Part shown: one piece after another, positions 27,625 through 51,000 of the stretch | How the letters are laid out: the number at the start of each line of letters is the position of its first letter | Numbering within the stretch: the first letter of the stretch is position 1 | Source of the DNA: Stappia indica | Lineage (GTDB): Bacteria; Pseudomonadota; Alphaproteobacteria; Rhizobiales; Stappiaceae | Length of the DNA stretch: 64,000 nt | Assembly: GCF_009789575.1 (NCBI RefSeq) | Contig: NZ_CP046908.1 | Coordinates: 4,927,001 to 4,991,000, forward strand | Direction of reading: 5' to 3' | Program-made: the position numbers and the translations under genes | The notes under the pieces: model-generated | The model's input: the letters and a program-made list of their open reading frames with translations, nothing else | Database searches by the model: none | Told to the model about the DNA's origin: nothing

Positions 27625-29736
27625 TCAGCGGGACTGGTCGCTGCCGGCGGCGGCAAGGCGCGGCGGCGCGTCGGGCTCGTCGTCCCGGTCATCGCTCTTG
27701 CGCTTGGCCGGGGCCTCGTCCTCGTCGTCGTCCTGGATGCTCGCCTTCGTCGTCGCGCGCGCTGCCGCGGGCGGCGGGGCGACCGGTGTCGAGGCCGGTG
27801 TCGAGGCAGGTGTCGAGGCTGGGGACTTGGCGGTGTCCGCTGGCGGCGCGTCGGACGCAGGGACCTCCGTCGCCGCCGGCCGGTCATAGGCGTTCTTGCG
27901 CCGCGCGATCACCTTGGCGCGCGCCCGTTTGCGCCGGATGCGGCCGGTCACCCGGCGGGTGGCCTTGTAGATGTCCTCGCGCGAGAAGAAGAAGGGCAGG
28001 GTCGGTTCCGCCGGCTCGACATGTTCCACGGCAAGGCCGACGGCGGTGATGACGTGGTCGTCGTCGATCGCGCGCACCACCAGGTCGATGTCGCCATAGG
28101 CGACGCGGTCGGTCGGCTCCACGTCGTCGCCGAGCTCGCGCATCATGAAGGCGCGCAAGGTCAGGTCCGCATCGCCCTTGTTGACATGGAAGCCGTAGAG
28201 CGCACCGAGTTCCGCCAGCCGGGTCTCCGGGTCGAGGTCGAAGTCGCCGAACAGCGCCGGGTCGTTCTCCTCCTGCGTCGCGGCGGCGAACAGCGTGTCG
28301 AGCACCGGCACCTGGCGCGGGTTGGCGAGGATGTAGAGCCGGTCGCCGGGCTGCGGCTTGCCGGCCTTCTGCAGGCGGATGTTGCGGCCCTCGCGCAGGA
28401 TCAGCACCGGCCGCGCCCAGCGGGGAATGCGCTCGCCTCTCGCGACCGGGCTCGCCGGATGGACGGTGTAGCCGACCAGCTCCAGGTCCTGTCCGCCGGG
28501 CAGCTCCAGCTCGATCCGGTCGACCGGTCCCATGCGCGCCGGCACGGTCAGCTTCAGCCAGCGCGCCATCGGGCGGATCGTCCAGCCCTGCAGCACCAGC
28601 GAGGTCAGCACGATCAGGAAGGTGACGTTGAAGATCTCCTGCGCGTTCGGCAGGCCGGAGATCAGCGGCAGGATGGCGAGCAGGATCGACACCGCACCGC
28701 GCAGGCCCACCCAGGACACGAAGGCGATCTCGCTGCGGGAAAAGCCGAAGGGCATCAGGCAGAGCCAGACCGCGAAGGGCCGGGCGAGGAAGATCAGCAC
28801 CGCGGCAAGGCCGAAGCCCTGCACCGCCACGTCGCCGAACTGCGAGGGCGCGGCGAGCAGGCCGAGCGTGACGAACATGCCGATCTGGCTGAGCCAGGTC
28901 GTGCCGCCCTGGAACTTCTTGAGCGAAGGCTGCTGGCGCATGCGCACGTTGCCGCACAGGATGCCGGCGACATAGACCGCCAGGAAGCCGCTGCCGCCGA
29001 CCAGGGTGGTCACGGTCATCAGGACCAGCGCCAGCGCCAGCACCAGGATGGGGTAGAGCGCGGCCTCGAGCTTGATGCGATTGACGATCTGCACGATGGC
29101 ATAGCCGCCGGAAAGGCCGGCCAGCAGGCCGAGACCCATCTGGCGGACGAATTCCAGGATCATCTCGGCGCCGGCCGCCGCATCCGCTTCCACCGAGCCG
29201 GCGGTGATCATGCCGATCAAGGTCACCGTGAGGAAGATGGCCATCGGGTCGTTCGAGCCGGATTCGACCTCCAGCGTCGCGGAGATCATTTCGCGCAGGT
29301 TCACCCCGCCGACCCGCAGCAGGAAGAACACCGCGGCCGCGTCGGTCGAACCGACGATGGCGCCGAGCAGCAGGCCGTCCGTCCAGGCCCATCCGAACAG
29401 GTAATGCGCCGCCGCGCCGACGACGCCCGCGGTCAGGGCAACGCCGACGGTCGCCAGCGCCAAGGCCGGCGCGGCCGCCAGGCGGAACGTCGCCAGCCGG
29501 GTGCGGAACCCGCTGTCGAACAGGATGAAGGTGAGGGCGATGGAGCCGATGAAATAGGCGGCCCTGGTGTCGGAGAAGGCGATGCCGCCCGGCCCGTCCT
29601 CGCCGGCGGCCAGACCCACCACCAGGAACACCAGCAGCAACGGTGCGCCGATGCGGAAGCTCACCAGCGACGTGAACACCGAAAGGGCGACGAGCCCGGC
29701 GGCGATCAGGATCAGCAGGTTGAGCGTTTCGAACAT
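27625..29736 (-). CDS. CPA1-family K+(Na+)/H+ antiporter, NhaP2/CvrA type
   Basis: A 703-residue inner-membrane antiporter. The first 400 residues form about 12-13 membrane segments with the ion-binding region STDAAAVFFLLR near 130 and ESGSNDPMA near 160. A cytoplasmic TrkA-C/RCK-like region (about 410-490) and a CorC/HlyC-like domain (about 490-570) follow, as in NhaP2/CvrA potassium/proton antiporters. Beyond residue 600 there is an unusual low-complexity tail with PAST repeats and an acidic DDDEDE stretch. The start is ATG 29736, and the ORF ends just upstream of the lipoprotein gene on the same strand. It probably serves cytoplasmic K+ and pH control. Confidence 0.88.
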   Translation of the reverse strand: MFETLNLLILIAAGLVALSVFTSLVSFRIGAPLLLVFLVVGLAAGEDGPGGIAFSDTRAAYFIGSIALTFILFDSGFRTRLATFRLAAAPALALATVGVALTAGVVGAAAHYLFGWAWTDGLLLGAIVGSTDAAAVFFLLRVGGVNLREMISATLEVESGSNDPMAIFLTVTLIGMITAGSVEADAAAGAEMILEFVRQMGLGLLAGLSGGYAIVQIVNRIKLEAALYPILVLALALVLMTVTTLVGGSGFLAVYVAGILCGNVRMRQQPSLKKFQGGTTWLSQIGMFVTLGLLAAPSQFGDVAVQGFGLAAVLIFLARPFAVWLCLMPFGFSRSEIAFVSWVGLRGAVSILLAILPLISGLPNAQEIFNVTFLIVLTSLVLQGWTIRPMARWLKLTVPARMGPVDRIELELPGGQDLELVGYTVHPASPVARGERIPRWARPVLILREGRNIRLQKAGKPQPGDRLYILANPRQVPVLDTLFAAATQEENDPALFGDFDLDPETRLAELGALYGFHVNKGDADLTLRAFMMRELGDDVEPTDRVAYGDIDLVVRAIDDDHVITAVGLAVEHVEPAEPTLPFFFSREDIYKATRRVTGRIRRKRARAKVIARRKNAYDRPAATEVPASDAPPADTAKSPASTPASTPASTPVAPPPAAARATTKASIQDDDEDEAPAKRKSDDRDDEPDAPPRLAAAGSDQSR

Positions 29737-29855
29737 CGGCAGGTATTCTCCGGGCGCGGTGCGATCGCGCCGTGTCTGGACCGTGACGACCTCTCGGTTA
29801 TCGGCAAATCGCGCCCGAAGCGGGGCGGAACATGGATATTGTATTGATATGAGTT

Positions 29856-29883
29856 AAAAAAATGGCGGTGCCAGGCACCGCCA
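29856..29883 (-). terminator. Rho-independent terminator of saccharopine-dehydrogenase-like gene
   Basis: On the minus strand TGGCGGTG-CCTGG-CACCGCCA is followed directly by seven Ts. It lies 31 bp past the stop codon at 29914 and is a textbook intrinsic terminator. Confidence 0.85.
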
Positions 29884-29913
29884 AGGGGTTTTCTTCGGCA
29901 AAATGTCCTGCCG

Positions 29914-31044
29914 TCACGCCGCCGCGCGTTGCGCCCCCGCCGGTGCGGCGCCGAGCGCGCCGCTGTCCTGTCCGTAGGCGCGGCCGAAACGGTTGGCGAG
30001 GAAGGCACTGAGCGGGATCGCCTCCTGCGTGACGAAGCCGCGTGCCGGCAGCGTTCCGTCGCGCAGCATGTCCAGCGTCGCGCAGATGCCCGATGCGGTG
30101 GTGATCTGGATCGCGCTCCAGGTCTCGCCGGCCACGTCCTGCGCGGTCACCCGGTACACCGCCGACATCTGCTCGCGCTGGTCGCCGCGCCGGCCCGAGG
30201 CGGTGATGAACACCAGCACCACGTCCTGCCGGGTGATCGGCACCGCCGTCTCCAGCACGTCGCGCATCAGGTCGCGGCGGTCCTTCAGGCCGAGATCGGT
30301 GAGCAGCAGCCGCATGATGTCGCGGTGGCCGGGATAGCGCACGGTGAGGTAGCGCAGGTTGCGCACCCGCCCCGCCAGCGTCTCGGCCAGCGAGCCGAGC
30401 CCCCCGGAAGTGTTGAACGCCTCGTAGTCGACGCCGTCCAGCGAGAAGGTCTCGTAGCCTTCCAGCGGCTGCAGCAGCGTCCGCTCGCCGTCGAGCACCG
30501 CTTCGCAGGGGTTGCAGTATTCGTTGATCAACCCGTCCGTCGACCAGGTGAGATTGTATTTCAGCGCATTGGTCGGGTAGCGGGGCAGGGCGCCGACCCG
30601 CAGGGTCAGGTTCTCCAGCGCGTCGAAGCGGCCGGCAAGGTCGTGCGCGGCGATGGAGACGAAGCCCGGCGCCAGGCCGCATTGCGGCGCAAACGCCGTC
30701 TGCGCGCCCTCGGCCAGCGCCTTCACGGCCTTGGTCGAGGCGACGTCCTCGGTCAGGTCGAGATAATGCGCGCCGGCGCGCTTTGCCGCGCGGGCAATGG
30801 TCTGGGTGAGAAAGAACGGGGCGGCCGACAGCACCGCGCGGTGGCCGGCGAGTGCCGCTACCAGCGCCTCCTCGTCGGCGACATCCACCTGCGCCACGGC
30901 AATGTCCGGGCGCCGTGCGGCGGCGAGCGCGGCCGCGTCCCGGTCGGCGATGGTCACGCGGTAGTCGCCGGTTGCGGCGAGCAGGGCGGCGATGGTGCGG
31001 CCGATCTTTCCCGCACCGACGATGAGCACTGGCCAGACAGTCAT
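29914..31044 (-). CDS. Saccharopine dehydrogenase-like NAD(P) oxidoreductase
   Basis: A 376-residue protein with the N-terminal nucleotide-binding motif [16 protein letters not shown] and the saccharopine-dehydrogenase fold ([18 protein letters not shown] near residue 135, [24 protein letters not shown] near 170). Related enzymes include L-lysine dehydrogenase/saccharopine reductase and carboxynorspermidine dehydrogenase; the exact substrate cannot be assigned. The start is ATG 31044, preceded by GAGGAG. It lies 114 bp downstream of the AraC regulator on the same strand, but its own operator-like palindrome and terminator suggest a separate unit. Its connection to the metallophore locus is doubtful. 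Confidence 0.72.
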   Translation of the reverse strand: MTVWPVLIVGAGKIGRTIAALLAATGDYRVTIADRDAAALAAARRPDIAVAQVDVADEEALVAALAGHRAVLSAAPFFLTQTIARAAKRAGAHYLDLTEDVASTKAVKALAEGAQTAFAPQCGLAPGFVSIAAHDLAGRFDALENLTLRVGALPRYPTNALKYNLTWSTDGLINEYCNPCEAVLDGERTLLQPLEGYETFSLDGVDYEAFNTSGGLGSLAETLAGRVRNLRYLTVRYPGHRDIMRLLLTDLGLKDRRDLMRDVLETAVPITRQDVVLVFITASGRRGDQREQMSAVYRVTAQDVAGETWSAIQITTASGICATLDMLRDGTLPARGFVTQEAIPLSAFLANRFGRAYGQDSGALGAAPAGAQRAAA

Positions 31045-31091
31045 GTCGAAATCTCCTCTGGATGGTGTTTCCACGAGGATATCCCGGCCCA

Positions 31092-31109
31092 TGTCCGGAT
31101 ATCAGGACA
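31092..31109. promoter_or_regulatory. 18-bp palindrome upstream of saccharopine-dehydrogenase-like gene
   Basis: TGTCC-G-GATATC-A-GGACA, symmetric except for one pair, lies 48-65 bp upstream of the start on the minus strand. Size and symmetry suit a dimeric regulator such as an Lrp/AsnC or GntR protein. Confidence 0.4.
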
Positions 31110-31158
31110 CAGTGCGCCGAAGATGGCGCGGCTTCCGGTAATATGACGGAGTATCCGA

Positions 31159-32163
31159 CTAAACGCCGGAGGCTTCCATCCGGTTGCGGCGCACGAAGTC
31201 GGAGGGCGTCATGCCGTATTCGCGCAGGAACAGCTGCGAGAAGCGGCTGGGATTCGCATAGCCGACCGCCAGCGCCGTCTCGGTCACCGTCGCCCCGTCG
31301 CGCGCCAGCAGCGTGCGCGCCTCCTCCATCCGCGACTTCTGCAGGAAGCTGTAGACCGGCAGGCCGAACTGCTGGCGGAACCCGTCCTTCAGCCGCTTTT
31401 CGCTGAGGCCGACGCAGGTCGCGAGGTCGTGGATCGTCCAGCTGCGGTCGAGCTGGCGCAGGAGCGTGTTCTTCGCCTCGTTGAGCTTGCGCGAGTCGCG
31501 CAGGATCTTGGTCTTCTGGCAGAACAGCGGCTCGCGCATCATCGAGATCGCGGCGGTGAGCAGGTCGAGGCAGCGCGCCTCGATGGCCAGGTCCTCGCAG
31601 CCGCGGTCGAGCCCGCTGGCGACCAGCCCGGCGGCCAGCGCGTCGATCATCTCCGTCGCCGGGAACCGGCCGACCCAGAACGAGCCGGTGGCGGCCACCG
31701 TCAGCGGATGCCCGCTCAAGGCCTGCTCGAACAGCGCCGTCGCGTCGAGCCGGCGCAGGAAGGCCTCGCTGGCGCGGATCTCGATGCCGCGGAAGCGCGT
31801 GTCCGCCGGCACGTCGTAGCCGCCGCTGAGCGGCGTCCTGGAAAAGATCATCAGCGCCGAGCGCGGATCGTAGTCCAGCCGCACGGCGCGCGGATCGCCG
31901 TCCAGCGCCCGCAGCATGCTGCTGCCGGTGGCGTGTTGCAGGATGACGATGGTCAGGCCCGGCGCCATGTTGGCTGTGCGGCGGAAACGGTCCTGCAGCT
32001 GCAGGTCGTAGACGGACAGTTCCAGCCCGAGGCGGATGCCGAAGCGACGGAATTCTCCGTCGACCGCCATCTCCGTCAGGCCGCTGTGGCTTGGCTGCCG
32101 CACCGCGAGGTCGAACTCGCTGGCAGCCTGGCTCAAAGGGCGCTCTTCGATGTTCAGAGCCAT
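31159..32163 (-). CDS. AraC-family regulator, YbtA/PchR type
   Basis: A 334-residue regulator: an N-terminal ligand-binding region of about 220 residues and a C-terminal double helix-turn-helix (about 230-330), containing IHDLATCVGLSEKRLKDGFRQQFGLPVYSFLQKSRMEEARTLL and the YANPSRFSQLFLREYGMTPSDF signature of the PchR/YbtA group (written here only as location markers near residues 243-325). In the pyochelin and yersiniabactin systems this type of protein activates synthesis and receptor genes when bound to the ferric siderophore. It is divergent from the 12.6-kb PKS/NRPS gene, exactly as expected for a pathway-specific activator. The start is ATG 32163. Confidence 0.87.
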   Translation of the reverse strand: MALNIEERPLSQAASEFDLAVRQPSHSGLTEMAVDGEFRRFGIRLGLELSVYDLQLQDRFRRTANMAPGLTIVILQHATGSSMLRALDGDPRAVRLDYDPRSALMIFSRTPLSGGYDVPADTRFRGIEIRASEAFLRRLDATALFEQALSGHPLTVAATGSFWVGRFPATEMIDALAAGLVASGLDRGCEDLAIEARCLDLLTAAISMMREPLFCQKTKILRDSRKLNEAKNTLLRQLDRSWTIHDLATCVGLSEKRLKDGFRQQFGLPVYSFLQKSRMEEARTLLARDGATVTETALAVGYANPSRFSQLFLREYGMTPSDFVRRNRMEASGV

Positions 32164-32182
32164 TCGAACCTCTCCCGGGGCT

Positions 32183-32217
32183 GTGCACCAGAAAAGTGCC
32201 TAGAGGGACTAGTGCAC
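32183..32217. promoter_or_regulatory. Possible AraC-regulator binding repeats
   Basis: GTGCAC occurs at 32183-32188 and 32212-32217, with AGTGCCTAG and CTAGTGCAC in between, giving a partly symmetric array 20-50 bp upstream of the AraC gene. YbtA/PchR regulators bind repeats in such divergent regions. Motif identity is unverified. Confidence 0.3.
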
Positions 32218-32290
32218 GCAAAAATAAGTATCGATTGGGGCCTTGCCGGCCCGGATCGGGGTAGCGGGCACGTCCATGATCTCCAATTCT

Positions 32291-32305
32291 TGACTGAAAA
32301 AGTCA
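32291..32305. promoter_or_regulatory. RirA-type iron-responsive operator (TGA-N9-TCA)
   Basis: TGACTGAAAAAGTCA matches the TGA-N9-TCA iron-responsive operator described for RirA in rhizobia; the dyad extends to TTGACT/AGTCAA. It is located 107 bp upstream of the PKS/NRPS start and between the divergent regulator and synthesis genes. It would make the locus iron-repressed, as expected for a metallophore. Confidence 0.5.
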
Positions 32306-32411
32306 ACATTTAATCGCGCTCCCCCGAAACCCGCCTGTTCCTCGAAATGCGCCATTCGCCACGGGAAAACAGACGGTTATCGCACTGCGACAGGTTAGCT
32401 GGAGTTCATGC

Positions 32412-44984
<12,573 letters not shown>

Positions 44985-45019
44985 ACCGCCATCTCCCTTC
45001 ACTTCATTCAGGACGTCCC

Positions 45020-48000
45020 ATGCGCGCTTTCGACATGAGCCTTTTCACCGAGATCTATCAGGACGTGGAACCGGTCGCGATCATCGGGGCGGGATGCCGC
45101 TTCATGGGCGCGGCGGATCCCTTCACCTTCTGGCGGCGGCTTGCCGATGGCGAGGAACTCTCGCGCCGGGTCACCGCGCAGGATCTCGCCGCTGCCGGTC
45201 TCGATCCCGCGCTGCTGGAACGGGACGACTTCGTTCCCGTCGCCAGCGTCGTCGACGAAGCCGAGCATTTCGACGCAGGCCTCTTCGGCTATTCGCCGGC
45301 GGAGGCCGCGACCATCGACCCGCAGCAGCGCCTGTTCCTCGCCTGCTCGCGCGAGGCGCTGGACATGGCAGGGCTGGCAGGCTCGGTCGCCGGCATGCGC
45401 ATCGGGGTCTTCGGCTCCGCGCGCATGAGCACTTTCGTCATGCCGCAGCCGGAGGACGTGCTGTCGGCCGGCCAGTCGCGGACCTTCCAGCGGCTGATCG
45501 GCAACGACAAGGACTATCTGGCAACGCGCACGGCCTACAAGCTGGGTCTGACGGGGCCGGCGCTGACGGTCCAGACGGCGTGCTCCAGTTCGCTGGTGGC
45601 GGTGCATGTGGCCTGCGAACAGCTGCGCAGCGGCGAATGCGATCTGGCGCTGGCCGGGGGCGCGGCGCTGACCTTCCCGATGGCCGCCGGCTATTTCCAC
45701 CAGCCGGGCATGATCTTCTCGCCCGACGGAACCTGCCGGCCCTTCGATGCGGAGGCGTCCGGCACCTTCATCGGCAATGGTGTCGGCGTCGTGCTGCTGA
45801 AGCCGCTCCGCCGGGCGCTGGAAGACGGCGACGGCATCCTTGCGGTCATCCGCGGATCGGCGGTCAACAACGACGGCACCGACAAGGCCGGCTTCACCGC
45901 GCCTTCGCTTGCCGGGCAACGGGCGGTGATCGAGGAGGCGATGGCGCTGGCCGGCGTCACCTCGGATCGCATCGGCATGGTGGAGACGCACGGGACCGCC
46001 ACGCCGCTCGGCGACCCGATCGAGCTCAATGCGCTGGCCGAGGCCTTCGGCCGCGACACGCCGCGCCGCCACCCTTGCGCGCTCGGCGCGCTGAAGGCGA
46101 ATACCGGGCATCTCGACACCGCCGCCGGCATCGGTGCGCTGATCAAGGCCGCCTTCAGCGTGCGCACCGGACTGATCGCGCCCTGCCTGCATTTTCGCAA
46201 GCCCAATCCGGCGCTGGAAATCGATGCGACGCCCTTCATCGTGCCGCAGGCGCTGCAGGCCTGGCCGGAGGGACCGCGGATCGCCGGCGTCAGCTCCTTC
46301 GGCATCGGCGGGACCAATTGCCACGTGATCGTCGAGGACCTGCCGGAGCCGCTGAAGCCGGCGCCGCGGACGGGCGAGGGTCCCTTGCGGCTCGCCCTCG
46401 CGGCGCCGGACCTGCCGGCGCTGCGCGCCCTGTCGCAGGCCCATGCGGACTTGCTGCTGGACGGCGCCTATCAGGGCGAGCTGCCGCGCTATTGCGACAC
46501 GCTGGTGCGTCAGCATCGCGGCGCAGACGGCATGCGGCTGGAGATCGGCGGCGGAGACGGGCTGGATCTTGCCCGCACACTGTCGCTGTTCGCCCGGACC
46601 GGCGGCGAGGACGAGGCCTTCGTGCAGGACAAGGACGAGGCGGCGCCGTTCTGGCGTGCCGGCGTGGCGGAGACTGAGCTGCCCGCCGGCCCTGCGGGAC
46701 CGCGCGTGGTCGCGCCGGTCGCCCCGCGCATCGGCAGCCGCATTGCCCGGCCGGGCGCGCAAGGTCAAAGGGGGGACGGCTGGCGCGAACTGGTCGCGAG
46801 TCTCGGCGAGGCGTCGCGGCTGCGCGCGGCCGAGCACGACTGGTCGTCGCTGGATGCGGAAGGCGCGGCCGTCGCCCGGCTGCACGCGATCCATGTCGCC
46901 CATGCCTTCGACAGGCTCGGCGTCTTTGCCGGCGGTGCCTGGCGCACGGTCGAGGAGGCGATGGCGGCGGGCGGCATCCTTCCGCACTACGCCCAGCTTA
47001 CCGCCCGTCTGTTGCGCGATCTCGTGGACGAAGGCGTTCTGCAACGGGAGGGGGACAGGTTCGGTGCCCTGATCGTGCCGCCGATGGGCGAGGCGGAGCC
47101 GCTGCTCGCGGACATGGCCGGGCGCGGCTATCGCCGCCTGACCGGCATGGTCGCCCGCGTCGGACCGCAGCTTGCGCAGATGCTGACCGGCGCGGTGGAT
47201 GCGGTTTCGCTGGTGTTCCCGTCCGCCGCCATGGACGACGTGGAGGACATGTACGAGCGCCAGCGCGACAGCGTCTTCCTCAACGATCTCGCCGCCGACG
47301 CGGTTGCGGCGCTCATTGAGGAACTGCCGGCCGACAAGCCCCTGCGCGTGCTGGAAGTCGGCGCAGGAACCGGCGGCACCACGTCCGCGCTGCTGCCGGT
47401 CCTGCCGACGCGGCGGACCCGCTACACCTTCACCGATATCGGGCCGCTGTTCCTGCGCAAGGCGCGCGACAAGTTCGCCGCCTTTCCGTTCCTCGACTTC
47501 GCGACGCTGGACATCGAGAAGGACCTTGTCGCCCAGGGCTTCGAGCCGGGCGGCTACGATCTCGTGGTGGCGGCCAACGTGCTGCATAACGGCCGCGACC
47601 TGACACGGGTTCTCGCCGACGTGCGCCGCCTGCTGGCGCCGGGCGGGGTTCTCCTGATGCGTGAGATTTCTGAGCCAAAGCCCCTGTTCGACTTCATTTT
47701 CGGTCCCTTGGTGCCCGTGCTCGACGACATCGAGGCGCGCGGCGGCGAGCTGTTTCCCTCGCTTGCCCGCTGGGGGACGTTCCTCACCGAGGCCGGATGG
47801 TCCGACTGGTCGTCCTTCCCGCCGCCGGAGCAGAAGGACGGCGCCATCGGCGAGAGCATTCTTCTTGCCCGCAACGGAACGCCCCCTGCGCATTCAGCGT
47901 CGGCGCTCGCCGGGCGCCAGCTCGAGACGGCGCCTGTCACCGATGCCGCAGGCCTGCTTGCCGGCCTTGCCGGACGGGCCGGCGACGGGTTCTGGCGGTT

Positions 48001-51000
48001 CGAAGGCGTGCAGCTTGCGCCGGCCGCAACACCGCAGCCCGCGCATTGGATCACTGCCGCCGACGAACTCGCCCTTGCGACGGACGAGGGGGAGCGTCTG
48101 ATCGCGGCAAGGCCCGTCCCGTTTGCCGGTGCTGCGCTGCCGCCCCTGCCTCAAGAGGGCGCGGCAGCCGTTTCCGGCCCGCTTGCCGATCTCTTGCGCC
48201 CGGTGCTTGCGGAACTGCCCGGAAAGGGCCCGCTTGTCGCCGATGCGGTCAGCGGTACGTGCGGACACCTGTCGGACGCGCGCCTTGCCGTCAGGACGCG
48301 CCAGGACGGCGGGCTGGACCTCGCCGTCTTCGACCAAGCGGACTGGCCGGCTCTGTGGATCGACAATCTCCGCAAGGGTCGGCCGGCCACTGCCGCGACG
48401 CGCCCCCAGCTCTGCCATTGGCGCTGGGAGGCTGCCAACTTCCGCGCGTCCGGCGGGCGCGTCGCGGCGGTGATCTCGCGTGCCTCCGGGTTTTTCGTGC
48501 CGCCGGGCCTGTCTGCCGGCGATACGTGCCTCGTCGATCTCGCGGATGTCGACGACGGGCTGTCTCACGCGATCCTTCATGCGGGCCTTGCCGAACTCGT
48601 TCGCGAGGCCTCGCAAGCGGGGTGCCGGCTCGTGCTGCTGACGCGCGGAGCGCTGGCCGTTGTCCCCTGGGACCGGCCGAAAGCGCCGTTTCTCGCGGGC
48701 ATTGCAGGCCTCGTGCGGGTTGCCGCCCAGGAATATCCGGGCCTGGCATTGCGGCTCGTCGACGACGACGGCAGCCATGGCGAGGACGCGCTGCATCGGG
48801 CGTGCCTTGTCGAGGACGGCGAGGCGGTCGTCGCCTTGCGCCGCGGGCGGCGCTTCGTGCCCCGTCTGGTAGCGGAGGATAATGCAGCCGTGCCGCTCGG
48901 CATGGAACGGGACGGCGTCCACCTTCTGCTCGGCGGCCTCGCGCCCATGGCCCTGGCGACGGCCGAATGGCTCGCAGGAAAAGGCGCGCGCAGCCTCCGC
49001 CTCGTCGCACGCCGCGCGCCGTCGGACGTCGAGGCCGCCCGGCTCGCCGCGCTGACCGCTGCCGGGGTTGAGGTGACCGTGGACAGCGAGGTGGACCTGA
49101 CGGACGAGAACGATCTCGACCGTCTGTTCGCCGGCATCGAGGGGCGAAGCCTTGCCTCCGTCTTCCACTTCGCCGGCCATCTGGAGGACATGCCGCTCGC
49201 GGCTCTCGATGCGGCGGCGCTGGAGCGGGTGCTGGCACCGAAGCTGCGCCCGGCCGAGGCCCTGCGCCGGCATCTTGCGCGCCTTGCGCCTGCGCGTGTG
49301 GTCTTTGCCTCCTCGGCTGCGACCGTCTTCGGCCCGGCGGGGCAGGCGGCCCATGCAATTGCCAATGCCGCCCTGGAGGGGCTGGCGGCAGCCTTGCGCG
49401 CGGACGGTGTGCCCGCGACCGCCCTTGCCTGGGGATACTGGCAGGATGGGCGCGCGGAGCGGGTGAGGCTCGCCCAGGACCTCGCCGGCCGGGGCATGCT
49501 GACGCTCGCGCCGGCCGACGCGTTGGCGCTGATGGAGACGGCGCTGCAGCGGGGGCATGCGGTGGCAAGCCCGCTGCATGTCGATTGGCAGGCGCTGACG
49601 AAGGCTGCGGGCGGACGCCTGCCGCCGGCCCTGTCGCGAATGGCGCCGGCCGCACCGGCCCGCGAGCCGGCACTTGCGCATGGGGATACTGTCGAACCTC
49701 TCGGCGTCGAGACCTGGCTTGTCGACCGTCTGGCGAGCCTGCTCGCTCTTCCGCGCGAGCGGATCGACATGCAGGCAAGCCTGCTGTCGCTGGGCGTCGA
49801 TTCCCTGATGATGTTGGAACTGGCGCAGGCGGTGAAGGGCGAGCTCGGGCTCGAGCTTTCCGGCGGCTTCGCCCTGCAGGATCATACGCCGGCCTCGCTC
49901 GCGAAGCATTTGCGCGAGGCGGGCGGCCAGATGCCGGCGGCGGCCGGAGCGGATCTCGAGGGCACCGTCAGGACGCTTGTCGCGGACCTTCTGTCGCTTC
50001 CTTCGGATGCGGTGCGCCCCGAGAGCCGGCTGATCGACCTGGGGCTCGATTCCCTGCTGTTCCTCGATCTGGCGGAGCGGCTTGCCGCCGAGACCGGGCT
50101 GCGGCTGTCGGGCGAGGCGGCCATGCGCTTCGACACGGTCGCCGCGCTGGTCGAGGGGATCCGGGCGCAAGGCGGTACGCAGGGGGATGCGGAGGCGGGA
50201 TCGCTGCGCGCGGCGCTTGATGAGCTGGCGGCAAGCCGGCCCGGCCTGTTGCTTGCCAATGGTGATCTCGCGCCGGTGCTCGCGCGCCCGGGCATGACCT
50301 GGCCGCTGTCGCCGCTCCAGCGGGCATGGTGGCTGGGCCGACGGGCAGGCGCACCGCTCGGCGGCACCGCCCGGCACATGTATGTGGAATACGACAAGGA
50401 GACGGCGAGCTTCGACCTCGACGCCTTCGAGCAGGCCTGGGCCCGGTTCGTGCAGCGCCACCCGGCCCTGCGCATGACCGTCGACGCCGAGGGCAGGGCG
50501 GTGCCGGCCGATGTCGAGACGGTTCCTGCGATCGTCCGTGAGGACCTTTCCGGCCTGCCCGACGCGGAGCGGGAGGAGCGGCTTGACGAAACCCGCCGGC
50601 GCATGAGCGCACAGGCCTTCGACCTGTCCGCCTGGCCGTTCTTCGAATGGCGCGCCTCGCTGCTGCCGGAAGGGCGCATTCGCCTGCATTTCGATATCGA
50701 CACGACCTTCCTCGATATCGAGAGCTTCCAGGTGATGCTGCGCGAACTGGGACGGCATGTGGCCGATCCCGAGCGGGAACTGCCGCGGCTCGGCTTTTCG
50801 GCCACCGACTACATGCGCGGGATGGCGCTGCTGGGCGAGACGAAGGCCGCTGCCGTGGCGCGCAAGGCGGCCGGCGAGCGCCTTGCCGCCCTGCCGCCGG
50901 CGCCCGACCTGCCGCTTGCCGCGCTGCCCGAAACACTGCCGCCGCGGTTCGCCATCGAGCGCCGGGCGCTGGACCGCGCCTCCTGGCTTTCGGTCCGTGA

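Noticed and set aside
27574-29847. Long plus-strand frame opposite the antiporter
   Set aside because: The minus-strand product has complete CPA1 antiporter motifs; the plus-strand translation is Arg/His/Gln-rich shadow sequence.
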